DNA of 38,267 nt from Treponema sp. (GCA_018384055.1 JAHAZL010000047.1:1-38267), one strand, 5' to 3'; shown: positions 8,777 to 17,083, counted from the stretch's first letter. The notes: generated from the letters alone by a model not told the origin. Program-made: numbers and translations.

Positions 8777-8849
8777 GCTCCTTTAGCTCAGTTGGTAGAG
8801 CAATGGACTGTTAATCCATGTGTCACTGGTTCAAGCCCAGTAAGGGGCG
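8777..8849 (+). tRNA. tRNA-Asn (anticodon GTT)
   Basis: A 73-base cloverleaf can be folded by eye. The acceptor stem GCTCCTT (8777-8783) pairs with AAGGGGC (8842-8848) with one G-U pair. D arm is GCTC/GAGC, the anticodon arm ATGGA/TCCAT holds loop CTGTTAA with anticodon GTT (reads AAC/AAU), the variable loop is GTGTC, and the T arm ACTGG/CCAGT holds loop TTCAAGC. The discriminator base is G. CCA is not encoded and must be added by the nucleotidyltransferase. A good promoter lies upstream and a terminator starts right after the gene. The cognate synthetase asnS is at 20570-22018. The last 18 bases recur at 8982-8999. Confidence 0.96.
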
Positions 8850-8942
8850 TAAAGCTTAGTAAGTTTTTACTAAGCTTTTTTTATTTTAAGCACATCTGAA
8901 AAGCAAATGGTCCTGGGCTTGAAGCCGAAGCCTGCGCCGAGC
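8832..8942 (+). repeat. tRNA-tail repeat, copy 1 (tRNA 3' end, terminator, GC-rich tail)
   Basis: Holds CAAGCCCAGTAAGGGGCG (8832-8849, the tRNA 3' end), a terminator hairpin, an AT-rich spacer, then a GC-rich 31-base block at 8912-8942 starting CCTGGGCTTGAAGCCG. The same order recurs at 8982-9091 at an offset of 149-150 bases. The GC-rich tail block is inverted relative to the tRNA T-arm: CTGGGCTTGAA (8913-8923) is the reverse complement of 8830-8840. Confidence 0.75.
8851..8884 (+). terminator. Terminator of tRNA-Asn
   Basis: A perfect 12-base stem AAAGCTTAGTAA (8851-8862) / TTACTAAGCTTT (8867-8878) with loop GTTT runs into a T tract. Confidence 0.9.
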
Positions 8943-8981
8943 AGGTGCGAGGGGAGAGCAGGCGTAGGCCGGCCCAGAGGG

Positions 8982-9091
8982 CAAGCCCAGTAAGGGGCGA
9001 AAGCCTTCAGTAGAAATACTGAAGGTTTTTTAGTTTTAAACGAATAAGGGTGCAAAAAGACCTGGGCTTGAAGCCGGAGTCCGCGCCGAGC
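8982..9091 (+). repeat. tRNA-tail repeat, copy 2 (without a tRNA body)
   Basis: The 18 bases at 8982-8999 are identical to the tRNA-Asn 3' end (8832-8849). A terminator hairpin with an unrelated stem sequence follows, then a 31-base block at 9061-9091 that differs from 8912-8942 at three positions. Nothing upstream of 8982 folds as the rest of a tRNA, so this copy is a remnant or an independent repeat unit. Confidence 0.75.
9004..9031 (+). terminator. Terminator-like hairpin in repeat copy 2
   Basis: CCTTCAGTA (9004-9012) / TACTGAAGG (9017-9025) with a GAAA loop and a following T tract. It sits at the same place in the repeat as the tRNA terminator but with different stem bases. Confidence 0.8.
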
Positions 9092-9178
9092 GTATATTCC
9101 CCAAAAAGTTACTCTGCGATTGGGCTGTGAAATTTGTAATGTGAAGGTTGATGCAACATTCATTTTAAATTTCGTCAG

Positions 9179-9207
9179 TTGACTACAAAAAGATATCTCA
9201 ATAAAAT
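9179..9207 (+). promoter_or_regulatory. Promoter of the bactofilin gene
   Basis: TTGACT (9179-9184), 17 bases, TAAAAT (9202-9207). The ATG at 9214 falls where transcription should begin, and no ribosome site precedes it. Confidence 0.8.
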
Positions 9208-9213
9208 GGAATA

Positions 9214-9573
9214 ATGTACGATATTAAAGATTCCAAGGGCTTTGATACAGACGAAGAAGACTTCGATACTGTAATGGCTTCTGACATTTCATTTACAGGC
9301 AACATTCGCTTTACAAAACCTTTCATGATCAAAGGAAAAATGAACGGCATCATTGAAGCAACAAGCGATCTTCTTATCGATACCGATGCTGTTGTCAATG
9401 CAGATATTTCTACAGACAGAGTTTTGGTTAGAGGCAAGGTTACAGGAAACATCAACGGAAGGAAATTGGTGTATGTTACTTCAACTGGAACAGTAAAAGG
9501 AGACATTACTTCTGCTCAGGTTGTTCTTGAACCTGGTTCTGTATTCTCTGGCAAATGTACAATGTCCGAATAA
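9214..9573 (+). CDS. Bactofilin-family cytoskeletal protein
   Basis: 119 residues, a usual length for bactofilins. After a short acidic N-terminal tail, residues about 25-115 show the repeating hydrophobic/Gly pattern of the right-handed beta-helix (I-x-F-T-G-N-I-R-F, I-K-G-K-M-N-G-I-I-E-A, V-R-G-K-V-T-G-N-I-N-G, S-T-G-T-V-K-G-D-I). In the family these polymerise without nucleotides and help shape cells or place envelope machinery. It lies 14 bases before a TPR protein gene and the pair is probably cotranscribed with mtaB. The gene seems leaderless: the -10 box ends six bases before the ATG. Confidence 0.9.
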   Translation: MYDIKDSKGFDTDEEDFDTVMASDISFTGNIRFTKPFMIKGKMNGIIEATSDLLIDTDAVVNADISTDRVLVRGKVTGNINGRKLVYVTSTGTVKGDITSAQVVLEPGSVFSGKCTMSE

Positions 9574-9587
9574 AAAAGGAATTAAAT

Positions 9588-10217
9588 ATGAAAAAGTTAG
9601 TTATTGTATCTTTGATTCTTTCAACAATTATCTCAGCATCTTTTGCACAGGCTGGAAAACCCGATGCCCTTAAACTTTATCGCGAAGGCAACTATAAGGA
9701 TGCCATTAAAATTTGTGAAGAAGAAATTGCAAACAATCCTTCAAACATGGATTCTCATGCTGTTCTCTGCTGGTCTCTTGTTGCTAACAAGCAGTACAAC
9801 GAAGCCGAACAGCGTGCAATAGAAGCACGAAAAATCAATCAGTACGACATCCGCCTTATGGAAGTTCTTGGTGAAGCAAAATACTACCTTGGCAAGAACA
9901 ATGAAGCTTTGGCCATGTTCCAGCGTTACATTGCAAGTTCTTCGGAATCTGCAGCAAGAATCGGAACTGCATATTACTACATGGGTGAAATCTACATTCG
10001 TCAGGCAAAGTATGAACACGCAGATATTTCCTTTACAACTGCAGTTCGTTTTGAACCTGCCCACAGTGCCCATTGGTGGACAAGGCTCGGCTATTCCCGT
10101 GAAATGAACGGTGACTGGCAGAATGCAATCGTTGCTTATGACAAGGCCCTTGCCCTCAATTCGTCACACTACGATGCAATCCGCGGTAAGAACAACTGCA
10201 AGGCACACATCCAGTAA
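9588..10217 (+). CDS. Exported tetratricopeptide repeat (TPR) protein
   Basis: 209 residues from the ATG at 9588. I chose this over an upstream in-frame start because AAAGGA lies before it and the protein then begins with a signal peptide (M-K-K-L-V-I-V-S, hydrophobic core, cleavage near S-F-A-Q-A). Four or more TPR-like helix pairs follow, for example about 25-60 (L-Y-R-E-G-N-Y-K-D-A-I), 60-90 and the last one about 170-200 (G-D-W-Q-N-A-I-V-A-Y-D-K-A-L-A-L-N), so it is probably a periplasmic protein-interaction scaffold. It lies between bactofilin and mtaB. The partner is unknown. Confidence 0.85.
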   Translation: MKKLVIVSLILSTIISASFAQAGKPDALKLYREGNYKDAIKICEEEIANNPSNMDSHAVLCWSLVANKQYNEAEQRAIEARKINQYDIRLMEVLGEAKYYLGKNNEALAMFQRYIASSSESAARIGTAYYYMGEIYIRQAKYEHADISFTTAVRFEPAHSAHWWTRLGYSREMNGDWQNAIVAYDKALALNSSHYDAIRGKNNCKAHIQ

Positions 10218-10222
10218 TTTGC

Positions 10223-11650
10223 ATGAATAAAATAATTCACTTTGAAACTTTGGGCTGCCGTCTTAATCAGGATGAATCTGAAGGGGCAGCTCGTTGTTTT
10301 TCTATGGCAGGTTTTGTTTCTGACCTTGATGCCATTTCTGCAAAAACAGAAGCATCAGATGAAGTCATCCTCTGCATAATAAATACCTGTACGGTTACCG
10401 GCAAGGCTGAACAGAAGGCACGCAGGATAATCAGGCTCCTCCTTGAAAAATTTCCTAAGGCTCCTTTGATTGTTACGGGTTGCTATGCTGAGCTTGACGG
10501 CAAGCAGATTACGGAAATCTGTCCTGAAAGAATATGCATTTTATCGGGAATGAAAAAATTCATTCTTTCCAGAGTTGCGGAAGAGGCTGCCGGTGGGGTG
10601 CTGAATGCCGAAAAAAATCTGCTCTCAAAAAATAACATTCAGAATTTCATAGATGAGTGCAGTAAAGAGGAAATTTCGGCCAAATTGAATAAATTTACCC
10701 TCTTTACTCCTGTTTTTGAAAAGCATTCCAGGTCTTCTTTGAAAATTCAGGATGGATGCAACAACAACTGTTCTTTCTGCAGGATTCACCTTGCTCGTGG
10801 AAAATCCGTTTCTCTGGATGTTCAGGAAGCAATTGACCGTGCCCGTGAGCAGGAAGCCCATGGAGCCGTAGAAATCGTGCTGACAGGGGTAAACCTTAGC
10901 CAGTACGCCGGAAAGAGCCCTGAGGGCCCTCTATTGGCCTTTGGAGGCCTTTTGGAGCGTCTCCTTGCCGAAACCTCAAAAGTAAACTATCGCGTATCAA
11001 GCTTTTATCCCCAGCATGTTACAGAAGAACTGTGCAAAACCCTTGCAAATGACAGAATTCAGCCTTTCTTTCACCTGAGCATTCAGAGCGGCAGCGACAG
11101 GATTTTGGACAGGATGTGCAGGCCATACAAGGTGGAACATGTGGCCAGGGCAGTGGAACTGTTGAGAAAGTATAAGCCAGGTTGCTTTATATCCTGCGAC
11201 ATTATTGCAGGCTTTCCTGGAGAAACGGATGAGGATTTTGCCCTTACTGAAAAACTTTGCGTTGAAAGCAATTTTGCATGGATTCATGCCTTCCCGTATT
11301 CTCCTCGTCCTGGAACTGCCGCAAAGGACATGAAGCCCCAGGTTCCTGAAAGAATTAAGGATGAAAGGGTAAAGGTCCTTACTTCCTATGCCGTGAAGGG
11401 TAAGATTGATTTCATAAAGAATTCTATTGGAAAAGTTTTCAATGCCATAGTTGAGAACAGCCGTTCCGTTAGGCTTGGCTTGACGGCATCAAATGTTTTC
11501 CATGCAGTTACGGACAATTATATCCATGTAGAATTTACAAGCAGTGAATTCATTCCCCGGGGAACTGTTGTAAAGCTAAGGGTAACTTCTGTACTTGAGG
11601 AAAATATCCGCAGCGGAAAGGAAATAGAAGCTGCAGCTGTTCTTGTCTAG
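10223..11650 (+). CDS. mtaB: tRNA (N6-threonylcarbamoyladenosine(37)-C2) methylthiotransferase MtaB
   Basis: 475 residues. This radical-SAM enzyme family adds a methylthio group to t6A37 of tRNA. Visible marks: N-terminal UPF0004 domain with three cluster cysteines (T-L-G-C-R-L-N-Q with Cys12, N-T-C-T-V-T, V-T-G-C-Y-A), then the radical SAM motif C-N-N-N-C-S-F-C (Cys179, 183, 186), then G-F-P-G-E-T-D-E-D-F. The C-terminal stretch is in the place of the TRAM domain. G-C-R-L-N-Q points to MtaB, not MiaB (usually G-C-Q-M-N) or RimO. It starts five bases after the TPR gene stop without an obvious ribosome site, so coupling is likely. Its TAG stop overlaps the stop of the opposite gene in CTAG. 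Confidence 0.9.
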   Translation: MNKIIHFETLGCRLNQDESEGAARCFSMAGFVSDLDAISAKTEASDEVILCIINTCTVTGKAEQKARRIIRLLLEKFPKAPLIVTGCYAELDGKQITEICPERICILSGMKKFILSRVAEEAAGGVLNAEKNLLSKNNIQNFIDECSKEEISAKLNKFTLFTPVFEKHSRSSLKIQDGCNNNCSFCRIHLARGKSVSLDVQEAIDRAREQEAHGAVEIVLTGVNLSQYAGKSPEGPLLAFGGLLERLLAETSKVNYRVSSFYPQHVTEELCKTLANDRIQPFFHLSIQSGSDRILDRMCRPYKVEHVARAVELLRKYKPGCFISCDIIAGFPGETDEDFALTEKLCVESNFAWIHAFPYSPRPGTAAKDMKPQVPERIKDERVKVLTSYAVKGKIDFIKNSIGKVFNAIVENSRSVRLGLTASNVFHAVTDNYIHVEFTSSEFIPRGTVVKLRVTSVLEENIRSGKEIEAAAVLV

Positions 11651-12885
11651 CGGTCCATGATTGTAATTTCAACTCGGCGGTTCTTTGCTTTTCCCGCTTC
11701 ATTCTTGTTTGATGCAATTGGTTTTGTTGCTCCGAATCCCTGGGTAAAGATATGGAACCTGTCGCGAACGTTTAATCCGATCAGAAATTCTGCAACTGCA
11801 CTTGCGCGTTCTTCGCTCAATAGCTGTCGCATTCTTTCTGTTCCCGCAAGGGCAGTGTGACCTGAAACAAGAATGTCGTTGTTTGGCCAGGTTTCAAGAA
11901 TTTCTGCTATTTTCTGAAGCTTGATTTTTTCGCTGTCCATGAGGATTGCGCTGTCAGGCTGGAACTTGATGTCCTCAAGGGCAATCGTCAGTCCCTTGTC
12001 TCCGTTCCTTACTGTAACATTTTCAAGACCCATGTCGTTGATCTTGTTCTGAACATCTTCAAGATTTTCTTCAGTATTAGTCCTTGCAAATTCAGTTACT
12101 TCTGCTTTTGCACTTCCAGTAAATTCGTAAAGGTTTCCTATTGAGCTTTCAATGAGAATCCTGAAGTTCTCAGTGTAGTGGTCGATGGCCCCCCTTTCAT
12201 TGTCCCAGTAAATTAGTTCGTCGCTGAAACCTTTTGTTGCGGCAGGATATTCTGCATGACGATTGTTTTTGGGAACTGGAGTCTGCATGAACATTGTGTA
12301 GCGGACATTTATTATATGGAGTCCTGACGATTCCTGAATTCCAAGGTAAGTGTATTCTGCAGTAAAGGGAACCTTGTAAGGTTTCTGCATGTCAAACTGT
12401 CGCCTTAAATCGTGGGCTTCGTGTCCTTTTGCAGTCCACTTTTCTCCTGGTTTGATTTCCTTGTCTGGGAAAACTGGAACATCGCGGACAGTAGGCATGA
12501 AATATTCATCGCTGATGGTGTAGACTCCTAGAGGACTCCTTGAGAATATGCTTGCGTAGTCTTCACCGTAGGCAAATTTTGCACCTGTTCTTGAACCCGT
12601 AGAATCTTCGCTGGTCATGAAAGTGCAGTTGTGGATTCCGCCGCCGTCTTTTTCCACATCAGTAACTTCTGCTGCAACACGGTTTACGATGATGGAATGA
12701 TGGTTGAGCCTGTGGTTTACATAGACATCTTCATCAACTGTAGAAAGAATTCTGTACATGTCGCCTTTCTTGTATTTGAAGGAAAATTTTACAGGGTCGC
12801 CGTCAGTCTTGTATTCTTCTGCAAAAAGAAAAAAAGATGAAAAACATAAAACTGCTGCTAGAAGGAATTTTGCGATTCTTTTCAT
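11647..12885 (-). CDS. OmpA-family outer-envelope protein
   Basis: 412 residues with a signal peptide (about 1-22, ending F-L-F-A-E-E). Residues about 25-285 are beta-rich and have no domain I recognise. Residues about 300-412 form an OmpA-like peptidoglycan-binding domain: I-K-F-Q-P-D-S-A-I-L, I-L-V-S-G-H-T-A, R-M-R-Q-L-L-S-E-E-R-A-S-A-V-A-E-F-L, G-F-G-A-T-K-P-I-A-S-N and N-R-R-V-E-I. It probably links an envelope structure to peptidoglycan. SD GAGGT precedes the start. It converges with mtaB with a four-base overlap and no separate terminator. Confidence 0.85.
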   Translation of the reverse strand: MKRIAKFLLAAVLCFSSFFLFAEEYKTDGDPVKFSFKYKKGDMYRILSTVDEDVYVNHRLNHHSIIVNRVAAEVTDVEKDGGGIHNCTFMTSEDSTGSRTGAKFAYGEDYASIFSRSPLGVYTISDEYFMPTVRDVPVFPDKEIKPGEKWTAKGHEAHDLRRQFDMQKPYKVPFTAEYTYLGIQESSGLHIINVRYTMFMQTPVPKNNRHAEYPAATKGFSDELIYWDNERGAIDHYTENFRILIESSIGNLYEFTGSAKAEVTEFARTNTEENLEDVQNKINDMGLENVTVRNGDKGLTIALEDIKFQPDSAILMDSEKIKLQKIAEILETWPNNDILVSGHTALAGTERMRQLLSEERASAVAEFLIGLNVRDRFHIFTQGFGATKPIASNKNEAGKAKNRRVEITIMDR

Positions 12886-12922
12886 ATAAACCTCTCAAGT
12901 GTGCATTTACAGTTAATGCTGT

Positions 12923-12928
12923 TATAAT
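12923..12928 (+). promoter_or_regulatory. -10 box (TATAAT) of the Hjc-like nuclease gene
   Basis: A consensus TATAAT ends eight bases before the ATG at 12937, which implies a leaderless or nearly leaderless mRNA. I see no convincing -35 box. Confidence 0.6.
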
Positions 12929-12936
12929 AATAATCT

Positions 12937-13350
12937 ATGCACGACTTTTTAACAATAAACCATCTTGTGTTGATTCTGGTTACTGTTGCTGTATTTTTAG
13001 CGGGAGTTTTTCTTGGAAGATTGATTCAGAAATTGAAGGATTTGTCATTGCTGAAAAAGCAAAGGAATGATGCAGTTAAAAAAAGCAGGGCTGTTATTGG
13101 TGGGCAGGTTGCGGAACAGCTTGCTCCATATCTTCCTGAATTCCCATGCAATCCAGGTGATGTCTGTTTCCTTGGCAAACCAGTTGATTTCATAGGCTTT
13201 ACGGGGCTTACGGAATCGGATGAAATTCATGAAGTTATGTTTATAGAAGTAAAAACTGGACAGAGCAAACTCAACGGACATGAAAAGCAGCTTAAGGATG
13301 CAATCCAGAAAGGCCGTGTACGTTATGTTGAATATAATCCGTGCCTTTGA
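12937..13350 (+). CDS. Membrane-anchored Holliday-junction-resolvase-like endonuclease (Endonuc_Holl family)
   Basis: 137 residues. One membrane segment lies at about 8-28 (hydrophobic, ending in a G-x-x-x-G helix), then a basic linker, then the nuclease-like domain: S-R-A-V-I-G-G-Q-V-A-E-Q-L-A-P-Y-L-P-E-F, D-V-C-F-L-G-K-P-V-D-F-I-G-F and F-I-E-V-K-T-G. The Asp and the E-V-K pair match the metal-binding pattern of PD-(D/E)xK nucleases, and the layout matches the family related to archaeal Hjc. Biological role is not established for this family; membrane anchoring of a DNA junction nuclease is unusual. The gene stands alone between oppositely oriented neighbours and appears leaderless. Confidence 0.82.
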   Translation: MHDFLTINHLVLILVTVAVFLAGVFLGRLIQKLKDLSLLKKQRNDAVKKSRAVIGGQVAEQLAPYLPEFPCNPGDVCFLGKPVDFIGFTGLTESDEIHEVMFIEVKTGQSKLNGHEKQLKDAIQKGRVRYVEYNPCL

Positions 13351-13351
13351 A

Positions 13352-15121
13352 CTATGAGTTGTTGATAGTAATAAGGGCGCTAAGATCACCGCCAAGGAGT
13401 CTGTCACAAAGATTCTTCTGCATTGGTTTTCCACGGAGGAAGCCCTGGATTGTATTGCAGTTGAACTTCTTTAGGATTTCAAGCTGGTCTTCCCTTTCTA
13501 CGCCTTCTGCAATTGTATCAAGCCCCATCTTTGAAACGAGGGTAAGGATTCCCTCCGCAATGTTTGATTCCGTTGCAATGTTCTTGATGAAAGACTTGTC
13601 AATTTTAAGCGTTGTAAGTGGAAGCATCTGTAGGTATCGAAGGGATGAATATCCAGTTCCGAAGTCGTCAAGGGAAATTCCGATTCCAAGATTCTTTACT
13701 TCATTGAGTTTTGCGATAACGCTTTCAACATTTTCTATAAGGACGCCTTCTGTAATTTCAATTTCAAGATGTCTTGGAGTAATCTTGTAAAAGTCAATTT
13801 TGTGAAGGAACTTTGGAATGAAGTCATCCTGACAAAACTGTATTGGCGAAACATTTACGGACATGATTCCGTCAAAGTCAAATCTCTGTTCCCATTCCGA
13901 CAATGTTCTGAGGGCTGTATCAAGAACCCAGTTTCCTAGAGGAATTACAAGGTGAGTTTCTTCTGCAAGCGGCACGAACTGTTCAGGACTGATCCAGCCG
14001 AGTTCATCGTCATACCATCTCAAAAGGGCTTCAAATCCACGGAGTTTTTCCGATTGTGTATAGAACTGTGGCTGGTAATAAAGCTGGAAGTTTTTTTCAA
14101 CCATTGCCCTTGAAAGCTTTGTTTCTATGTTAAGCTTGCTTAGGAATTTTTCCTGCATCAAAGACTGGAATCCAGTAATGTTGTTCTTTCCCTTTTTCTT
14201 TGCTTCAAGTTTTGCCATATCGGCAAATTTCAAAAGATCATCGTATTTTTCGGAATCATCAGGATAAACGGAAATACCACCTGAGATACCTATCCCTTCG
14301 GCATTCATGAATCCAAGAACTTTTTTTGAGATGTTCATTGCCTCATTGCGGTTTTTTATGTTCTTAAGAAGAAGTATGAATTCATCTCCACCGAAACGGG
14401 TAGGGATTGTATTCTTTGATTCAAACATGCGGAGGATTGTTGCAACCTGCTTGATGAGTTCATCGCCTGCAGTATGTCCGCGGGAATCATTTATGTCCTT
14501 CATGTTGTCGATGTCGAAAAGAAGGATGCCGAATTTTTCGTTGCTGCACTTCTGTTCCCTGCTGATTTCCCTTATGGCAGTGTTAAGCCACGAACGATTG
14601 TAAAGGTCCGTAAGGGAATCATGATAGGCACTGAAAAGAAGCTGGGTGTTGAGGCTCTGTATGCTTTTGAGCTGAGTATCAAGGTTTGCCCTGTTTTCCG
14701 CAAGTTCAGAAGCAAGGCTTTCAAGTTTCTGGTTCTGCTGTGTCAGGGCGTGTTCGTATTCCTTTGCCTTTGAAACATCGGAAAAAGTTACTGCTATTGT
14801 ATTGTCGCAGACACAGTTGATTGTTATCTGGAACCATTTTGAAAAGTTGTAGGAGTAGATTGTTTCTGAAAGAATTGTTTTCTTAAGGAGAGCTTCCTGT
14901 GCAGTCTCAAACCATGCAAGGGCAGGGGAAAGTCTTGTCTTGAAATCAGAAAAAACTTCTCCTTCTTTCAAAAGGTCCTTTGTCATCTTGAGAAAGCTTT
15001 CGTTCATATAGGTTATCTTGAAATCTACAAGAACATTTTTTTTGTCATATACAGATTCGGCAAGGAGGACAGCTGTTGAAAGATTGTCTATGATGATTTT
15101 GAAGTAATCGTTCTGAAGCAT
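13352..15121 (-). CDS. PAS-GGDEF-EAL protein, c-di-GMP phosphodiesterase/cyclase
   Basis: 589 residues with no clear membrane segment, so probably cytoplasmic. The N-terminal about 120 residues are PAS-like, then a helical linker, then GGDEF (244-248) and EAL (Glu364 in E-A-L-L-R-W). The EAL part keeps all expected residues: N in N-V-S-P-I-Q-F, E-I-T-E, D-D-F-G-T-G-Y-S-S-L, L-K-I-D-K-S-F, A-E-G-V-E and the Q in Q-G-F-L, so it should hydrolyse c-di-GMP. The GGDEF motif is intact too, but no RxxD inhibitory site precedes it. It is the last gene of the c-di-GMP block, 78 bases after guaA, with its own GGAG site. Confidence 0.93.
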   Translation of the reverse strand: MLQNDYFKIIIDNLSTAVLLAESVYDKKNVLVDFKITYMNESFLKMTKDLLKEGEVFSDFKTRLSPALAWFETAQEALLKKTILSETIYSYNFSKWFQITINCVCDNTIAVTFSDVSKAKEYEHALTQQNQKLESLASELAENRANLDTQLKSIQSLNTQLLFSAYHDSLTDLYNRSWLNTAIREISREQKCSNEKFGILLFDIDNMKDINDSRGHTAGDELIKQVATILRMFESKNTIPTRFGGDEFILLLKNIKNRNEAMNISKKVLGFMNAEGIGISGGISVYPDDSEKYDDLLKFADMAKLEAKKKGKNNITGFQSLMQEKFLSKLNIETKLSRAMVEKNFQLYYQPQFYTQSEKLRGFEALLRWYDDELGWISPEQFVPLAEETHLVIPLGNWVLDTALRTLSEWEQRFDFDGIMSVNVSPIQFCQDDFIPKFLHKIDFYKITPRHLEIEITEGVLIENVESVIAKLNEVKNLGIGISLDDFGTGYSSLRYLQMLPLTTLKIDKSFIKNIATESNIAEGILTLVSKMGLDTIAEGVEREDQLEILKKFNCNTIQGFLRGKPMQKNLCDRLLGGDLSALITINNS

Positions 15122-15199
15122 TTTTACTCCGAAGTTTTTTATCTAAGATTTTTAAATCATTCTTGGACTCCAATTTTTCGGAGCCCATGTTACAGGTTT

Positions 15200-17083
15200 T
15201 TATTCCCATCCAAATGTTGCAGGCGGCTTGTTTGTACAGTCAAGGTAAAGTGAATCTACAAATTCCAGTTCTGCAATCTTACGAACGATTTTGTCCAGAA
15301 GGTCAAGTGGAAGCCAGGCAAAGCGTGCTGTCATAACATCTTCTGAAACAACAGGACGGAGTACGAAACTTGCCTTGTCACCACTTGTTGCAAACGGAAG
15401 GTCAATTGTAAGGTGCTGGAAAATCTTTGAATACCATCCGCTTGCGTGAAGTTCTGTAAGGACAATGTTGTCTACTTCACGGAGCTGATCAAGGCGATCC
15501 CTTGTACAGTAACCTTTTTGAAGCTTCAAATCATCATCTTTGAGACCTGGCTTCTGGTAAAGTTTGAGGATAGTTCTGTTAAGGAATTTTGAACTGTTTG
15601 TAATTGTGCTTGAAGTCTTTTCAATCTTTTCGTGAACCTTTGGAACATGGAAGAATCCCTTTTCATCCTGGGCAAAAGCAAGGCAAGCAGGGAATCTGTA
15701 TGTCCTGAAGTCACCCTGAACACCAACAGATTTTACTGGGAGAACAGACTTTACAAGATCCTTTGTGCAGTTTTCGCAGAATTCTGTAATTGCAATTCCG
15801 TTGAATTCTTCCTGGGCTTTTTTGAGTTCATCCTTGTCTTCTTCAGAAAGAACTCCTTCCGAACAGAGGACATTGATTGAAAGTCCAGGGCCTGGGAATG
15901 GGTGTCTCATTACAAGTTCATCTTCAAGACCGAGCATTTTTCCGATTTTGCGAACTTCATCCTTGTAAAGATCCTTTAGAGGTTCAATGATGAGTCCCTG
16001 TGCAATGAGCTTTTGGATTCCGTCAACGCGGTTGTGGTGTGTCTTGATTGTGTGGCTGTTCTTTGTTCCACCCGATTCAATGATATCCGGATAGAGTGTT
16101 CCCTGAGCAAGCATGTAAGGAACTGGATCCTGATCGAGTTTCTGTTCTTCAACGAACTTGTCTCGTACTGTAATGAAGTTTTCTCCAACAGCCATGCGTT
16201 TTCTCTGTGGATCTGTAAGTCCTTCAATTGCCTTGAGGAAGCTTTCGCTCGCATCGGTTGCAATGAAATTTGTAAATCCGTGTGACTTGTATGCGGCTGC
16301 AACATTTGCACTTTCATTCTTGCGCATGAAACCGTTGTCGATGTGGAGTCCAAGAACGCGGTCATTTCCAAGTGCCTTGTTGAGAAGGGCAAATGCTACT
16401 GTTGAATCTACGCCACCAGAAAGGAAGAGAAGAACTTTTTTGCCTTCAGCATCCTTCTTGATGCTTTCGATGATATGGTTGAGAACTGCATTGTCGTCCC
16501 AGTTCTTTCCCATCTGGCAGAACTTTGCAAAGTTTTCAAAAATCTGGTTTCCGCAAGGAGTATCCTTTACTTCACAGTGGCACTGGAGTGAAAACCTTTT
16601 CTTTGCAAGATTCTGTGTTGCGGCATAAGGGCAGTCCTTTGTGCTTCCTACAACTTCAAAACCTTCTCCCATCTGAAGAACTCCGTCCTGGTGGCTCATC
16701 CATACCTGCTGGCTTGGTTCGATGCCTTCGAAGAGAGGGCTCTTTACTGCAGGGTTAAGGTTAAGTGTTGCAAATCCAAATTCACCTACTTCTGCCTTTC
16801 CAATTTTTCCGCTGTAACCGAGCTGAACGATGTAATGACCGTAGCACAGTCCAAGGATAGGTACGTCAAGTTCGAGAATTTTTGAGTTGAATTCAGGAAC
16901 CTTTTCGTCATAAACGGATGCAGGTCCTCCTGAAAAAACGATTCCCTTTGCTCCTTCGAATGCAGCAAGTTCTGCAGAAGGAAGTGCAATTTCCGAATAG
17001 TAGCCCAGTGCACGGAATCTCTTTGCAATGAGGTGTGCATACTGGCTTCCAAAATCAAGAACTACGATCTTTTCTCTGTTCAT
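15200..17083 (-). CDS. guaA: GMP synthase (glutamine-hydrolysing), long form
   Basis: 627 residues. Converts XMP to GMP with ATP and glutamine. N-terminal class I amidotransferase: nucleophile Cys80 in G-L-C-Y-G-H-Y and the His169/Glu171 pair in C-H-C-E. ATP-pyrophosphatase: S-G-G-V-D-S (222-227). The C-terminal domain ends with the family pattern T-N-K-P-P-A-T-F-G-W-E. Common bacterial GuaA proteins have about 510-525 residues, so about 100 are extra; they lie between roughly 420 and 560, where eukaryotic long forms also have an insertion. It sits between a diguanylate cyclase and a GGDEF-EAL gene, so it may supply GTP for c-di-GMP, though it is also a housekeeping gene. Confidence 0.96.
   Translation of the reverse strand: MNREKIVVLDFGSQYAHLIAKRFRALGYYSEIALPSAELAAFEGAKGIVFSGGPASVYDEKVPEFNSKILELDVPILGLCYGHYIVQLGYSGKIGKAEVGEFGFATLNLNPAVKSPLFEGIEPSQQVWMSHQDGVLQMGEGFEVVGSTKDCPYAATQNLAKKRFSLQCHCEVKDTPCGNQIFENFAKFCQMGKNWDDNAVLNHIIESIKKDAEGKKVLLFLSGGVDSTVAFALLNKALGNDRVLGLHIDNGFMRKNESANVAAAYKSHGFTNFIATDASESFLKAIEGLTDPQRKRMAVGENFITVRDKFVEEQKLDQDPVPYMLAQGTLYPDIIESGGTKNSHTIKTHHNRVDGIQKLIAQGLIIEPLKDLYKDEVRKIGKMLGLEDELVMRHPFPGPGLSINVLCSEGVLSEEDKDELKKAQEEFNGIAITEFCENCTKDLVKSVLPVKSVGVQGDFRTYRFPACLAFAQDEKGFFHVPKVHEKIEKTSSTITNSSKFLNRTILKLYQKPGLKDDDLKLQKGYCTRDRLDQLREVDNIVLTELHASGWYSKIFQHLTIDLPFATSGDKASFVLRPVVSEDVMTARFAWLPLDLLDKIVRKIAELEFVDSLYLDCTNKPPATFGWE

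Noticed and set aside
8912..9091. Integron attC sites
   Set aside because: The GC-rich repeats lack the conserved RYYYAAC/GTTRRRY core pairs, and no integrase or cassette genes are near.
8870..9163. 97-residue minus-strand reading frame through the tRNA-tail repeats
   Set aside because: It lies wholly in terminators and repeats and has no ribosome site; the repeats explain it.
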